From Calliopum simillimum (taxonomy: Eukaryota; Arthropoda; Insecta; Diptera; Lauxaniidae), in the NCBI GenBank assembly GCA_951812925.1, contig OX638369.1, positions 29,314,392 to 29,378,391 of the forward strand: 64,000 bases of DNA. The letters are read 5' to 3'. Under the pieces are notes generated by a model, which did not search any database, was not told the origin of the DNA, and worked only from the letters and a program-made list of their open reading frames with translations. Positions 21,280 to 33,556 of this stretch are shown in pieces. The translations under genes were made by a program, and so were the position numbers. Position 1 is the first letter of the stretch. Each line of letters starts with the position of its first letter.

Positions 21280-21697
21280 TATATACCAGTGTATTTTATT
21301 ACAACCTTTCATTTATGTAAATCGTTTCAGAGATATGACGTTTTTTTAAGATCATAGCACCATCTATTTTTCACTTGGACATTATTTAACCCAATATTCT
21401 TAATACATAAGCCAAATTTCATCCATATCCGTTAATATTTTCAGAGATATGATAAATTAATTTTTTTGGAAACACGAAAAAACGACAAACATACGACGCG
21501 TATAAAACACGAAAAAAACCTAAATAAAATTTTTTTGAATTTTTTGTTCCGACAACCAAGGGGGTACCCTTGGGAGAAAAAAAATTGTTTCCACTAAAAT
21601 ATGGTAAAAAGTAATGAAACGCGTAGAAAACACAAAAAAAAACCCTAACTAAAATTTTTTTTAATTTTTGGTTCCGACATCGAAGTGGGACCTATAA
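21280..21697 (+). repeat. Dispersed repeat with GGGGGACCCTTGGG modules
   Basis: Starts with a TTTCAGAGATATGA-type segment and continues with two ~110-base modules. Each module has a CGACA(A/T)C(C/G)AAGGGGG-like core, a T/A run, CACTAAAAT, an AGT(A/C)ATGAAACGCGTAGAAA segment and an A-rich tail. The same modules recur at 25990-26190 (minus), 35390-35690 (plus), 40180-40330 and 41130-41440 (plus), and 47130-47520 (minus). No coding sequence is seen. Confidence 0.7.
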
Positions 21698-21844
21698 CCC
21701 TTAATTTAATCCTTTAATTTTTATGTGGTCTTAAGACTCTAAAGAACCATAATAATCAAAAAAATATTCCATAAATTAAGTCAACATTGCTCCACAGAGC
21801 CACTAAAAGTTGTGTAGCCATATGGCTACAAATGACCGAAAGGG
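21698..21844. mobile_element. Possible decayed piggyBac-type MITE
   Basis: The right end reads GGG|TTAA and, inverted, starts CCCTTTCGGTCATTTG. The left end starts CCCTTAA after ATAA, one base off the TTAA target. It would sit inside a copy of the GGGGGACCC repeat. It is similar in layout to the clearer element at 61064-61203, but the terminal match is short. Confidence 0.3.
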
Positions 21845-21848
21845 TTAA

Positions 21849-23453
21849 CATCTTTATGTCGTGACACTCATGACGAAAACCAAAACACTTTAAGACTGGT
21901 TAGCTAATGAAAATTGCGAGTTTAACTAATGGTTAATTTATAACTAAAAATACGATGTTAGTAGTTATACTATTTTCATTAGTTAACTTATGACTGTAAG
22001 CCTTAACCAAAGAATTTTGTTTTGCAACATTTTATTTCTCTCTAGCTTCAAAGAACAACTGACTTCAAAAACAAAATTTTCCAAAATTTTTTTAGTTCAT
22101 GAATTTTTTTTTCTTTTGCAACACTCTAATTTCACAATAGATAAAACTTTTAAACACACACACACACCCCTATTTGGTGGCCAAGCAGTGGGCAATCAGT
22201 AGATAAACACTACACTAACAACAACAACAACTAACTAACTACAACAAATGACAATTGCAACAATTAGAGTTTATTAAGGAATTTCATTTTACAAATTGCT
22301 ACAATTTGTCTTTGCATCGTGTCTCAAAGCCGGACTGTGTGTATTCTACGATGTAGTTGTTCTGTGGTAACAATTTTGCTTCAAGAAATTTACATCTATT
22401 CGAAAATATTTGTATATTATAGTTGTTGCTGTTTTTGTTGCAATTATGGTATTACCTTTTATCATGTCACATGCATCTGAATTCTTTTAAATACTAGATT
22501 GTTGGAAGTTTGATTATATACCTCTGCTATCAAAATTTGAAAATTTTAATTAAATTTGTATGCTCAGCAATGAGTAGACATATTTTCAGGAAAACTAAAT
22601 TGAACTTCTTTGTTTGAAATTTTTCAATTTAGGAATTTTAGTTTTTGAGCATAAATTCTCTTGGTCTAACATATGAAAAATTTAAAAAAAAAAAAACTGA
22701 AAAGTGTCTCTTACCAAAATGTTTTACTATTTGTTATCCAAGTATTTCTATGTTTTATGTATTTAGTATTTGAAAGTTACAAAAATCTTACAATAATTTT
22801 AAATATTGTAAAATTTTTTATTGTAAATTTAAAATGTTTTATATGTATAAATACACTAAGCAAAGATTGTTTTTATATTAGCTTACAAGTATTTCAGGAA
22901 ATTGCTTGTGTACAAAATTTTTTCAAATTTCTTAGTTCACTAAGAGCATATAAAAATTTATGTAATACTTTGAAAAATCAAAAACTTAGTATGCCACATT
23001 CTTGATTAGCTCAATTAAGTTGTATCCATAAAAAAATTTTGAAATCGATTTGTTATATTTTGCGTAAAACCATTACATGCAGAACCTATACATGCAATTT
23101 ACTACAAAAAGCATCGATAAGTACTCAGAAAACTACATACAATTATGATAAGTGTTTGACCCAAAACCACAATCTATGAATTTTCCAAAAGACTAAAGAA
23201 GATAAACTATTCCTGATAATATTCTTATTTTCCTAATTAACAAATTCAAATTAAAATACTGACTGATATTCTAAAAAATTTAATATAAGTTTAAACATTT
23301 TAAATTTGATTGCATACATTTAATCTATAAGCACTTAATTTTATTCTTCAAATTTATGTTTATTTTATTTACTTAAATATACTTTTTCGAGGTGACTCAA
23401 AAAAATGTAAATATTTTTAAAAATTTTTCATATCTTAAAGTCAGACTCAACAT
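21849..23453. other. Unannotated stretch
   Basis: AT-rich, with (CA)n near 22155 and an ACAACAACAA run near 22219. A 110-codon open frame at 22673-23005 is K/F/I/L-rich, like random AT-rich DNA, and is not counted as a gene. Confidence 0.5.
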
Positions 23454-23461
23454 ATCTACAC

Positions 23462-25120
23462 TAGACCGGTGCGTTTTGGACAAAAGTTTAAAATTTGTCG
23501 CGCAACCGGCAGAATTGTAAAGTTTTACTATCGACATGAAGATTGCCGCCACCCTAGCTCTGAGAGATGACGGGAATGGGTGTCGATATATTTTTGAAGG
23601 TTGAAAAACGTGGTTTAAAAATGCATGCTCATAGGTCCGTAGTGAATCAATTCTCAGCTTCGTACTAGGTCGAAAACTGAAATTCAAGACATTCCCGTAG
23701 AATCGAATGGCATCATTAGTTTTCTGATTAGACGTCCATTTTTGGCGTTAAGTGAACTTTTCAGCTCAAAAAGTCGAAATTTTTCCAAATCCCCTGTTTG
23801 AGCACTTCACAATTGAACAGGAAAAATCTTAGAAAAATTTGAAATGTATATTTTGTTAGGATTTCTTCTGACGAATTCAGTGGTACCATTTTTTTTGCGT
23901 TACAACATTATTTTCATTCATGAAAAACGAATTTTTCATTTTTATTATCAAAAAATATCACAAAATCGGGCGTAAATATTTAGTCAACGACGGTTCCCAA
24001 CGTCCGGTCGGTTTTTTTCTTTTCGGTGCCCCCTAGTAAAATTTTTTTAGAATATTTTTGGAAATTTTTTTAACCCATTATAAACAAGTTTTTGAAAAGG
24101 GGTCGAAAAGGCCCTTAAAAACGGGATATAATGGGTTAAGATGTTCACATAACTTAATGTAGAATCAAGCATGGAACAATATTTGAGAACATCTTAACCC
24201 ATTATAAACAATTTTTGGGAAAAAGGGGTCGAAAAGACCCTTAAAAACGCGTTATAATGGGTTAAGATGTTCTAAAATATTGTTCCATGCTTGATTCTAC
24301 ATTAAGTTATATGAACATCTTAACCCATTATATCCCGTTTTTAAGGGTCTTTCGACCCCTTTTCCAAAAACTTGTTTATAATGGGTTAAGATGTTCTCAA
24401 ATGTTGTTCCATGCTTGATTCTACATTAAGTTATGTGTACATCTTAACCCATTATATCCAGTTTTTAAGGGTCTTTTTGACCCCTTTTTCAAAAACTTGT
24501 TTATAATGGGTTAAAAAAATTTCCAAAAATATTCTAAAAAATTTTTACTAGGGGCCACCGAAAAGAAAAAAACCGTCCGGACGTTGGGAACCGTCGTCGA
24601 CTAAATATTTACGCCCGATTTCGTGAAAAATTCGTTTTTCATGAATGAAAATAATGTTGTAACGCAAAAAAAAATGGTACCACTGGATTCGTCAGGAAAA
24701 ATCCTAACAAAATATACATTTCAAATTTTTCTAAGATTTTTTCTGTTCAATTGTGGAGTGCTCAAACAGGGGATTTGGAAAAATTTCGATTTTTTTGAGC
24801 TGAAAAGTTCACTTAACGCCAAAAATGGACGTCTAATCAGAAAACTAATGATGCCATTCGATTCTACGGGAAAAAATACATAAGAATCCATGTCTTGAAT
24901 TTCAGTTTTCGATCTACTACGAAGCTGAGAATTGATTCACTACGGACCTATGAGCATGCATTTTTAAACCACGTTTTTTAACCTTCAAAAATATATCGAC
25001 ACCCTTTCTCGTCATCGCTCAGAACTAGGGTGGCGGCAATCTTCATGTCGATAGTTAAACTTTACAATTCTGCCGGTTGCGCGACAAATTTTAAACTTTC
25101 GTCCAAAACGCACCGGTCTA
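23462..25120. mobile_element. Foldback DNA element, 1,659 bp, with 8-bp target duplication
   Basis: The ends are TAGACCGGTGCG and its complement CGCACCGGTCTA. They are flanked by a perfect 8-bp direct duplication ATCTACAC (23454-23461 and 25121-25128). Each arm is about 650 bases and the two match closely with scattered differences, so nearly the whole element can fold on itself. An 8-bp duplication fits hAT- or P-type transposases. The TAGAC end is not a standard hAT end, so the superfamily is open. No transposase is encoded; open frames inside (23687-23397 minus, 24623-24883 plus) are arm sequence. The centre is made of four palindromic modules, listed separately. Confidence 0.9.
24070..24514. 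repeat. Four ~70-bp palindromic modules bounded by TTAACCC/GGGTTAA
   Basis: Modules at 24070-24139, 24194-24265, 24320-24389 and 24444-24514. Each begins TTAACCCATTATA and ends TATAATGGGTTAA, with an inner AAAAGGGGTCGAAAAG-type core. Modules 1-2 and 3-4 lie in opposite orientation. They are separated by ~50-base linkers that share TTCCATGCTTGATTCTAC or its complement. TTAA-CCC/GGG-TTAA ends look like piggyBac-type termini, but the modules are so short that this is only a resemblance. Confidence 0.85.
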
Positions 25121-25319
25121 ATCTACACGTATTAAGTTGAAAAATTAACATGGGCAAAATCATATGGATAGGTTTCTGAAAGAAAAACCAGAAGTATAAA
25201 TAGTTAGATAAAATCTTTAAAAAACAATGTAAGTAAATACATACTTAAAAAAGGAAACATTTTATTTTGAATTTGGATCTTAAAGTGAGCATTTTGCTCA
25301 TTACAATGTATGAACTATC

Positions 25320-25757
25320 TAGTGATGAGCAAACCAAGATCAAGACCATAGCAGACCATAGCAGTCTTGGTCTTGGTCTTGTTCTTGCACATTGAGTCTT
25401 GGTCTTGGTTTTGATATTGAGTCTTGGTCTTGATCTTTGTCATTAAGTCTTGGTCTCGTTCTTGGTCTTGAAAAAATTTTCAGAGATATTGAGTATTCAA
25501 AATTTCAAAACCATATTTTTCCAAAGCAGTTGGTTTTTTAAGATGTAAAATACAAATTGAGAGATGATTTTATCTTAAGAACAACTTTTGAAACAACTTT
25601 TAACTATAAATAACGATTAACTATTATCGTGAGTAAGACCAAGACAAAGAAGAAGCAGTCTTGGTATTGCAAAAATATCATTATCTTGTTTTGGTCTAGC
25701 AAAATTACCAAGACAAAGAACAAGACTCAAGACCAAGACTAATTTTGCTCCTCACTA
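25320..25757. mobile_element. hAT-type MITE made largely of CAAGAC repeats
   Basis: Ends TAGTGATGAGCAAA and TTTGCTCCTCACTA are inverted repeats with one mismatch and a TAGTG start typical of hAT termini. The flanks GAACTATC and GTGCTATC agree at 6 of 8 positions, fitting an aged 8-bp duplication. The left inside is (GTCTTG)n, the right inside is (CAAGAC)n, and the two halves are themselves inverted. No transposase. Confidence 0.75.
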
Positions 25758-25789
25758 GTGCTATCTTAGTCTGACCAAAAATTAAATAA

Positions 25790-26790
25790 ACTACAACGCG
25801 GAGTTTTAAGAGTTTTGCTTGTATCGGAGGTGTCACGCTCTTTTGGTTTTTGGTATAGAGGTTGAGTTTACTATTCATCTAAGTATCTGAGTTCAATTTG
25901 GTTGCATTATCTTCAAAAGCACTTTCAGTATAGCATTTTGAATTTTGAAGGTTTTTCTTGTATGTGAGATACCACTCTTGTACTCACCGTCTCCAGTGTT
26001 CAGGGTCCCCCCCCTACCCTTTGGATGACGGAACAAAAAAAAATGTTTCGTTTTTTTCGAGTTTTCTACGCGTTTCATGACTTTTTACGACATTTTAGTG
26101 AAAAAATTGTTTTTCACCCAAGGGTCCCCCCTTTGATGTAACCAAAAAATAAAAAATAAAAAATATTTTTTTCGTTTTTTTCGTTTTTCCAAAAAAAAAT
26201 TATACCTCTGAAAACATTCAATGGATATGGATGATATTATCGGGGCAAATGAGCCTATCACTATCGCGCATATTGTGTATGAAATTACTTTTATCTCATT
26301 TCAAACTTGCTCTACAATCATAATAAATGGCTCAAATAATGTCCAAGGGAAAAATAGGCGTAACCACAGCCTTAAACAAATTTCATGTCTCTGAAACTAT
26401 TTAACGCATATATATGAGATTTGGTACGTATATAAACTGCATTGAGACAATTTACATTCATTGGTTTAGTTTAATTGGAAATGCCCGCCCTCTGTGCAAG
26501 AAAAAGAGTAGCAACGCACACCGGAACATGATAGTTATGCTGATAAAATTGCGTTTTAAATGTTAGTTTTTTTTTTTTTTTTTGTATGTACGGTAGACAA
26601 ATCCGTTGACCGATTTCACTTATTTCTCTCCCCTCAAGTAATCTTTAACGATCAAGGTAAAGTACAAAGTTTCATTGCAGTAACTATCTTCCAAAAAATA
26701 TAAAAATAGTTTCCACAGACATTCAACTAGACGGACAAACTGACGGGCATAGCCATGTATATCAACTCAGGAGGCAACGTTGATCAAGAA
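25790..26790. repeat. Composite of dispersed repeat families
   Basis: Holds two GGAGGTGTCACGCTC-like units in plus orientation (as at 40421-40760), then GGGGGACCC modules in minus orientation (25990-26190). Next comes a minus-strand copy of the segment seen at 35180-35390 and 39940-40170. Last is a plus-strand tail (26580-26790) with GTTGACCGATTTCAC and an ACGGGCATAGCCATG step, matching 40845-41050. The mixed orientations imply rearrangement or nested insertion. Confidence 0.65.
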
Positions 26791-29700
26791 TTGCCAAAGT
26801 GAATAGGCAATGACTTTAGGGTATATAAACACATTAACTATAGTAAAGCATACCACTTGGAAAATGTAAAAATGGCCATTCCTGAACTTAATATAGACCT
26901 TAGCTTTCCCACATCGTTCGACTTCTTTCGGCTCATATGAAATTTTTGTGGATTTTTCCATATCCTTTTCAGCTAATTCACTATTTTTTGTTTTTTCGCT
27001 AATTTTTACCCAAAAATTTCAACATACTTCAACACCTTCAATTAAGTACTTTTTTATAATTTCTTAACACACAAATTTCATCATTTTTAAAAATTAGAAT
27101 TGTCAATATTTTACAGAAGTTTTTATAGCTATTTCAAGTTTTCAACTTTCTTTAAAGTTATTATGACCATTATTCGACATATTTTATCCAAACCAATGTT
27201 GAAAATGTTAACTTTAAGGAATATTTTTTCATTTTTACACCACCCTACTATAGATAAGCAACAACAATGTTTTATGTTGCATATTTGTGTGAATCATAAT
27301 TTCTTACAAATTCAACTTAATATTTCGGTCATAATTTAGTTTCAAAAATGTTATAATAATTTCACACACAAACAAATGTCTGTGGATTTATTCCACCACC
27401 ACCATTAAGCAGTGGAGTAAGAGGAGTGATGAAAAACAAATTTTTGGAAATTTATTGCCATTAATTTGAAAATGTGGTTTTAGAAATATTGTGACTTATA
27501 TGTAAGTACTCGTATATATAACAATTTTATTGCTTTCTTCAAATTGCTATCAAACTGACATTTTGATAAATTCGTATGTGCGGACAGATACAATGACAGG
27601 TAGTTAGAGATATATTTGTAGGTATATTGGCGTTGTAATGAAAAACAGCCGACTGGAGACAGATAAAGATGAATATAAATTTATGCCTCATTAAGATTTT
27701 AATTGAAACTCTGCTGACTTAGTAATGTTGTTTTGTTGTTTTTGTGCTCATTTCGATTGTCATCAATTTGACAGTTGCTTATCTTACGAATTTATTTTAT
27801 TGCTATTAATTTGGTATGGGGTTCAATTATTATTATTTTGCAATTTAAATTTTAAAATACAAAATGAAATTGCTTGCAAATAATTAGATATGCTCAAATG
27901 TGTAGATAATAAATTTTGTAGTTTTATACACTTAAATCATAATAATATATGCATTTATGATATTTTGTGGGTATTATGTTTATTGCTTTTGGGCTAAAGT
28001 GCTTTTACTTATTTCGTAAAGTGTTTTCTTATGCTTAAGGCTTTTAAATCCAACTAACGCTTAGAATTTTAAATGAAGCTAAGTAATTTATAGTTAACAT
28101 ACACAAATACATACTAAGTATATACTTGGATTAATCAATATTTTTTGAACATTTGCTGGAAATCAAAATTTAATTCTTTAGTGCCTCTGAGTATCATTTC
28201 TGATAGAATTATCTGCGTAGAATCCGAGCTCAATATTGACCTATTATATCAAAATTTTGGAATTTTTGCAAAATTGAATTACTGCAACTTTCGAAAGCCG
28301 GCAGAATAAAAGACCAAACAGTTTTGGGTTCTTGTTGGAAAATTGCATACCTATCGATACCATTCCGTTCGTATTTAAAAATATATCCAAAAAGAGAAAC
28401 ATAGGCAGTTCATTTCATTATTTAGCTCCTTTTTTAATTCATAAGGGACAGTAATGACGCCTCTGTTTGAAGTTGTTTGATTTTCTCTGCTTGAATTTCC
28501 AATTTTGTCCAGTTGATCAAGTATTTCTCATTTTTCTTTCCAAAAAACCTAATCTAATGAAACTATATGTTCATTATCATAATGTTGCTGCTGCGGAAAT
28601 TCTGCTTGCCTGTATTTACTTTTTATTTATATCTATGCATTTTTCTCTTGCAAAAATACTAAGTGACTTCGACTATATCAATTTTTACTAAGTTTTTGTT
28701 AAATTTCTTCTAAATTTTTGTAATAAATAATTCGAAAAAATAAAGAAAAAATTTTATAGAAAATCTCATTAAAAACTTCAGTGATTTTTCATTTATAAAC
28801 AACAAAATTGTTGCTTAAGGCTTTTTCATAAAAAAAGTAGTTGCCTAATTAAATTTAAACCATACCCACGCACTTAATGCAAATACAGCAAAACACACAC
28901 ACACACATATTTGTACACACTCACATCCTTTAAGAAATTACTACATAAATAGAAAAAAAAATATTTTCTGTTGTGTTGATTTTTGTTCGCAGAAGGGGGT
29001 GAAAAAATTCTGTGTGTAATTAAATTAAACAACAAAGCGAGCGCATAAATAGCACACTAGCACACATGCTAGGCACACATTAACACATAAAAAACACGCA
29101 CACGTGCACACCCATCCAAAACATACTCACACACACACAAATACACAAATGTGTGAGCTTAACTAAAGTCAAGACTTGAAATTAATATTTCAAAAACATC
29201 ACTCAACAAATTAAAGCAGAGTGGGGGAAAAAATTTTTTATGCCAACTACACATACGAAACATGTGAAACAGTATTTGAGTTTTTTAAGTGTAAATGTGT
29301 CTGCGTATGTGTACAGTTATACATTTGTGTTAATATGTCTGCTTGTGTGTGTCATCAAAATATGCTCACCTAGAAGTAACTTCCTGCCTACAACAGAGAG
29401 CTTGAGTCAAAGAACAAAGGAATCAAGCAACGTTGAAATTAAAGAAAAAGGGTCGCTTCTTCACTGCAGTGAAATCAGCAGCAGCATTGCTTGTTTTTCT
29501 TCGCATTTGTATGCTGATGCCCATTTTCTTTAATATTTTTTTATATAAAAAAAGACTCTAAGCACCTAAAATGCGGCAACAAAAAATTTTTAGAAAAAAA
29601 AAACGCTTACTTTCTTCTGAGTGGGTAATTACGAGTATTGCAGGCTTATAACATAACAAAAAAAGGATTTCCTCTTAGTAAGCAGTGGCGCATGGTATAC

Positions 29701-30243
29701 ATGTATATGTGTATACATTAACATACATTCACATGCAAATTTAAATCCACACACACACGCATACACACACATATGCGTTACGCTTGACTGCACAAAGCTC
29801 TTTTTAACTAATTTACTAAACTTTTGTCGTGCTGCCGTTGATTTCCACTGCTGCCAATGCTGCATGCAGAATTTGAGCTCTTGTTTTCTTTCTTTAATCC
29901 ATTTTATTGTATTTTTTTTTTTCTAGAAGATGAAAATCAAATTGCTCCTCTTAACATGTTTCTGCATTAAACATTTAATTTAACCCATACGTTGTTCAAG
30001 GAAAACATAAAGGTTGATTCATTATCTTTCGGAGCATAGGGCCTCTATTGCTTACCGAGACTTACTACTGTCTTTAATTTTTCTCCAACATTTCTAAGAT
30101 AGATTATTAGGCTTACAGTAAACAGGCAATATTTCGCTGTATGTTTTAATATCTTTTCTGTTGAAGCTTAAAACAGTTTCTACCTTAACACCTTTTCGAT
30201 TGATTAATTTTTTCTCCTTCTTGGGATCTTGAGTGTTTTGTTA
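26791..30243. other. Unannotated stretch with CA-rich microsatellites
   Basis: AT-rich. (CA)n/(TG)n and ACACAC-rich tracts occur at about 28885-28925, 29035-29155 and 29690-29775. Short open frames have no recognisable similarity. No splice-bounded exon was recognised. Confidence 0.5.
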
Positions 30244-30248
30244 CGCTG

Positions 30249-31269
30249 CACACTGGTTCAAAATCCTTAAAAGCTGGCCAAAAGTCGAAAAAAAAAGTTT
30301 TTTTAAATTAACTTTATATGAACCGTATTGTCTAACAGATATCCATAGACCTCAAAAAATTTGTAAGAAAGATCCAGGTATTCCTACTATGCTCTTGGGA
30401 TCTCTCCAAAAGTACGCTTCTCAGGCGCAAAATTCTGTGAGTATAAAATAAATATTTAGTGTTCATTGTAAAAATTGTGTGGTTATTTTAAAACTGAATA
30501 GATTTTAAAGTTTGAATATGGAATCTCTTCTTAAAAGAAAATACTATCGAACCTCTAAATTCAAAACTTGCAATAATATATACTTTTTTGACAGTTGTGA
30601 TTAACTTAAAATCAAATTATTTTACAAAATCAGTTTGCAATGGTTATGAAAAACGGCCAGAACTAATTTATACCACGTCATACCACCTAGATTTTGGATT
30701 TAAGAAGATTGAAGCCTTTTCTAACAAATATAAAAAATTGAGGTGCCCTTTTTTGCACCTTTTGTTTGACGCGATTTTTTCTGAAGCGCCCATAGGAAAA
30801 TTTAACTCATGTTGCTTACCAAGTGTCAATATGTGTTGCTCGCCTGAAATGGAAAAATTTTTATATTATTATACAACTTATACTCCGTGATAACGGAATC
30901 TAAAACCCATTTTTATGTAGATTCATTTACCGTTGCACACAACTCTATCAAAGTTACAGTTTTGAAATAAATTTTAATATTAGATATAAAAATTGTGCAA
31001 GTGTTATTTTTTGCTTTTTCGAATCCGCCATTTTGTTTTTTAAAAATGTAACATCAGATTCGTAATCAGTGACCACAAAAACCCCCGAGTAAATTTTTTT
31101 GTTGGATTTGGATTAATATTTATGAAAATCGTCCGCCATTTTGTTTTTTACAAATCCAACATCAGATTTGTGATCAGCGATCCCAAAAACCCCCCAAGTC
31201 AAAAATTTCATCTCGAAAATGTAACGATTTCGACTTTTGGCCAGCTTTTAAGGATTTTGAACCAGTGTG
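30249..31269. mobile_element. Transib-like non-autonomous DNA element (1,021 bp)
   Basis: Terminal inverted repeats of about 40 bases, starting CACACTGGTTCAAAATCC and mirrored at 31228-31269. They are flanked by a perfect 5-bp duplication CGCTG (30244-30248 and 31270-31274). A CAC..TG start with a 5-bp GC-rich duplication is the hallmark of Transib elements, the relatives of RAG1. The heptamer differs by one base from CACAGTG. No transposase is present; the 100-codon frame at 30588-30890 is unlike any protein I know. Near the right end, two direct copies of a CGCCATTTTGTTTTTTA...AACATCAGAT segment (about 31023 and 31133) precede CCACAAAAACCCCC-like runs. Confidence 0.7.
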
Positions 31270-31289
31270 CGCTGTTTTCTTCCTTCTCA

Positions 31290-32040
31290 TTCTCGAATTA
31301 AATTATTTGTAAAGTATTGTTTACTCCGCAGAAGAGTTCTGAGCCTATGAAAGTATTGATTGCGCCTCTTTTGTTCAAGCAATCTGCCCTTTTATTGTCT
31401 TTTTGCTCCCCGTCAGCTTGTATCCAGATTAAAGTAACATTATTCCTCATGGATAAGGCTTGAAGAAGATCAAAACACTCCCAGGCAAGCTTTGAATATA
31501 TTGAAGAAGCCATTAATGATTTTAAAGTCACTTGATTGTCGAAATAAATGCCAAAAGTGTGCCTTCGTAGACACCTTTAGCCAACATGCTAATAAAGCGT
31601 AAGTGATTATTGGCACGTGAAATTATAGTTTTGTAAGACTGTTTTAGCATAAAACCTTTGCTAGGCATATGGCATCCTTAAGGTTCTGTTAGTTATGTAT
31701 GATAGATGACTATTCCAAGTAAGACTTTTATCCAGAATAACTCTTAAATATTTTATCCCCTCGGAAACCATTTCCCCAAGTTTAAAGCTCCCGGGAGAGC
31801 TCTCTTGCTATCAAGAATTTCAAATAATTCGTCGATGACGAGTATACATAGTAGCGGTACGCCTTCCTCCTTTAGTTGTCTTCACTGTAAGTTCTTCTGT
31901 TATCGCTGTTCTGACTGTGACTGTTCTGTTTTAAAGCATGTTGAAGACCCTTTCAATTATCATTTTGGGTATTCCTTTTCTAATCAATGCTTTCTCAATT
32001 GATTCAAATGACGTATTGTCAAAGGCTATCTGTTTGTTAA
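31290..32040 (-). pseudogene. LINE fragment with RT and RNase H pieces (LOA/I-like)
   Basis: On the minus strand, 32040-31860 gives an RT palm piece (AFDNTSFESIEKALIRKG). About 31790-31700 gives the thumb piece IKYLRVILDKSLTWNSH. About 31531-31298 gives an RNase H piece (SKLAWECFDLL, VTLIWIQADGEQKDNKRAD). The order is right but there are stops, frame changes and missing pieces, so it is a dead, internally deleted copy. RNase H after RT points to the LOA/I-type LINEs. Confidence 0.75.
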
Positions 32041-33554
32041 AAAGTAAGTAGATGAACAAAGAGCTACTTTCTTTTCCCCAAAATCTACTCGTTTTTATTT
32101 GTGAGGCTATTTATGGTGATTTCAGTCGATTTGTTTGGTATACTGATATACAAACTATTGCTCTTATATTTTCTCCAACATTGTTTCTATGACTATAGCT
32201 TATTTGTTTTAACATGACGTATGAGTAACCTTTTATTAATACTGAAACAAAATATTTTTTGGATATTAAACGTTTCTTACTAAAAATCGATGCGTTTTGA
32301 AGCCAGCATGCATTATATTTTAAATCAACCTATACTTGCACTCTATAAATATCATTTTTAAACATTGGCCGTTTCAAAATATGAACAAAAATTGCTCTTA
32401 TAAGTCGCCGTTATTCTTAAAAATTATATAAAAAAAGTGCAAAATTTAATAAAAACGTTAAACGTTTTCTTCCAAGATTGTCTTAGTGAAGAAAATTAAG
32501 CAAAAGTGAGTTTATGGCTATGAAACCAAATATAAAATTTTGTCAAAAGAGGGTTAACTTGCCGCATACGACGCATGCTGCACTTCATTTGCTTATGCCT
32601 TTGCTAGCAACTATAACTATTGCATGCAACTTTTCCAAAATGTTAATTTTACAACCATAATAGAATTTTTGGTTAAAGCACAGAAAATTAAACTTTTATC
32701 GTGACTCAGTTGTTGAAATTTTTGCTTTTTTCTGCTGCATTTTGTTTGCTCTTTGGCTGGCTTGGAATTTTTTTTTTTTTTTTTTTTTTTGGGTAATACA
32801 AAGTTCAGCAGCACGTTGTCGTCGACGTTGTTGAATTAAATTTAATTTAACCTGCTTCTAAATCCGATTAAAGCTTGATGAAAGTTTCACAAAAGCCAGA
32901 CAGCGCAAAGTTATGTAATGCAAGCTCAGTATACATATACATATAGTGTAGCCACGCTTGTTTGCATGAGAATGTACTAATGGTTGTTAGCTTTATTTAA
33001 AATGTCGCCCTGTTTTCTGCGCTACAAAAAAAAACAGCCAATGTAAAATTGTAGAATTTTTGTTTTTGGTTTATTTTGTCCCGTTTGCTTAAAAATGTTG
33101 TTGCTCCAATTTGCTTACTCGTGTTTTTTTCCGACTTTTTGTTTGTGCTACTTTACTCTACTACATCTACATCTATTTTCCAATTCGTTAAGCAGAAACA
33201 GTGAAATTTTTGTAAAAAAAAAAAACACAGCAAAAATACAGCGAATAGCATTTACTGTTGCTTGTCATTAATAGATCAAAGCAATCATGCTACATTTGTT
33301 TATTAGAAAAAAAAAAAATAAAACATGGTATACTTTTGGGCTTGTAGCTGTTTTTGAAATATGAAAAATTACATTATTTTGTAGCTAGAAATGTATACAG
33401 TTTTGCAGCATATTTTTTTGACAAGTGACGTATGAGTGACTTTCAATTACTACATCAATTATATTCAGTTTTTGTTTTAGAGACTTATATTTTAAGTTCG
33501 ATGTATTCTAGAATCATTTCATAGTAACTTGTTTATTTGGCCATTAAGGCTATA
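32041..33554. other. Unannotated stretch
   Basis: AT-rich with a long T run at 32769-32790 and A runs near 33216 and 33307. No gene recognised. Confidence 0.5.
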
Positions 33555-33556
33555 TA

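Noticed and set aside
22673..23005. 110-codon plus-strand frame
   Set aside because: K/F/L/I-rich composition typical of AT-rich noise; no family and no splice or promoter context.
30251..30262. GGTTCAAAATCC, resembling a tRNA T-loop
   Set aside because: It belongs to the terminal repeat of the element; no tRNA arms fold around it.
30588..30890. 100-codon frame inside the Transib-like element as a transposase
   Set aside because: No RAG1/Transib catalytic motifs; too short. Possibly chance.
31068..31095. CACAAAAACC as a V(D)J-type nonamer
   Set aside because: It lies in a direct repeat well inside the element, about 175 bases from the nearer terminal heptamer, and the string is common in A-rich DNA.
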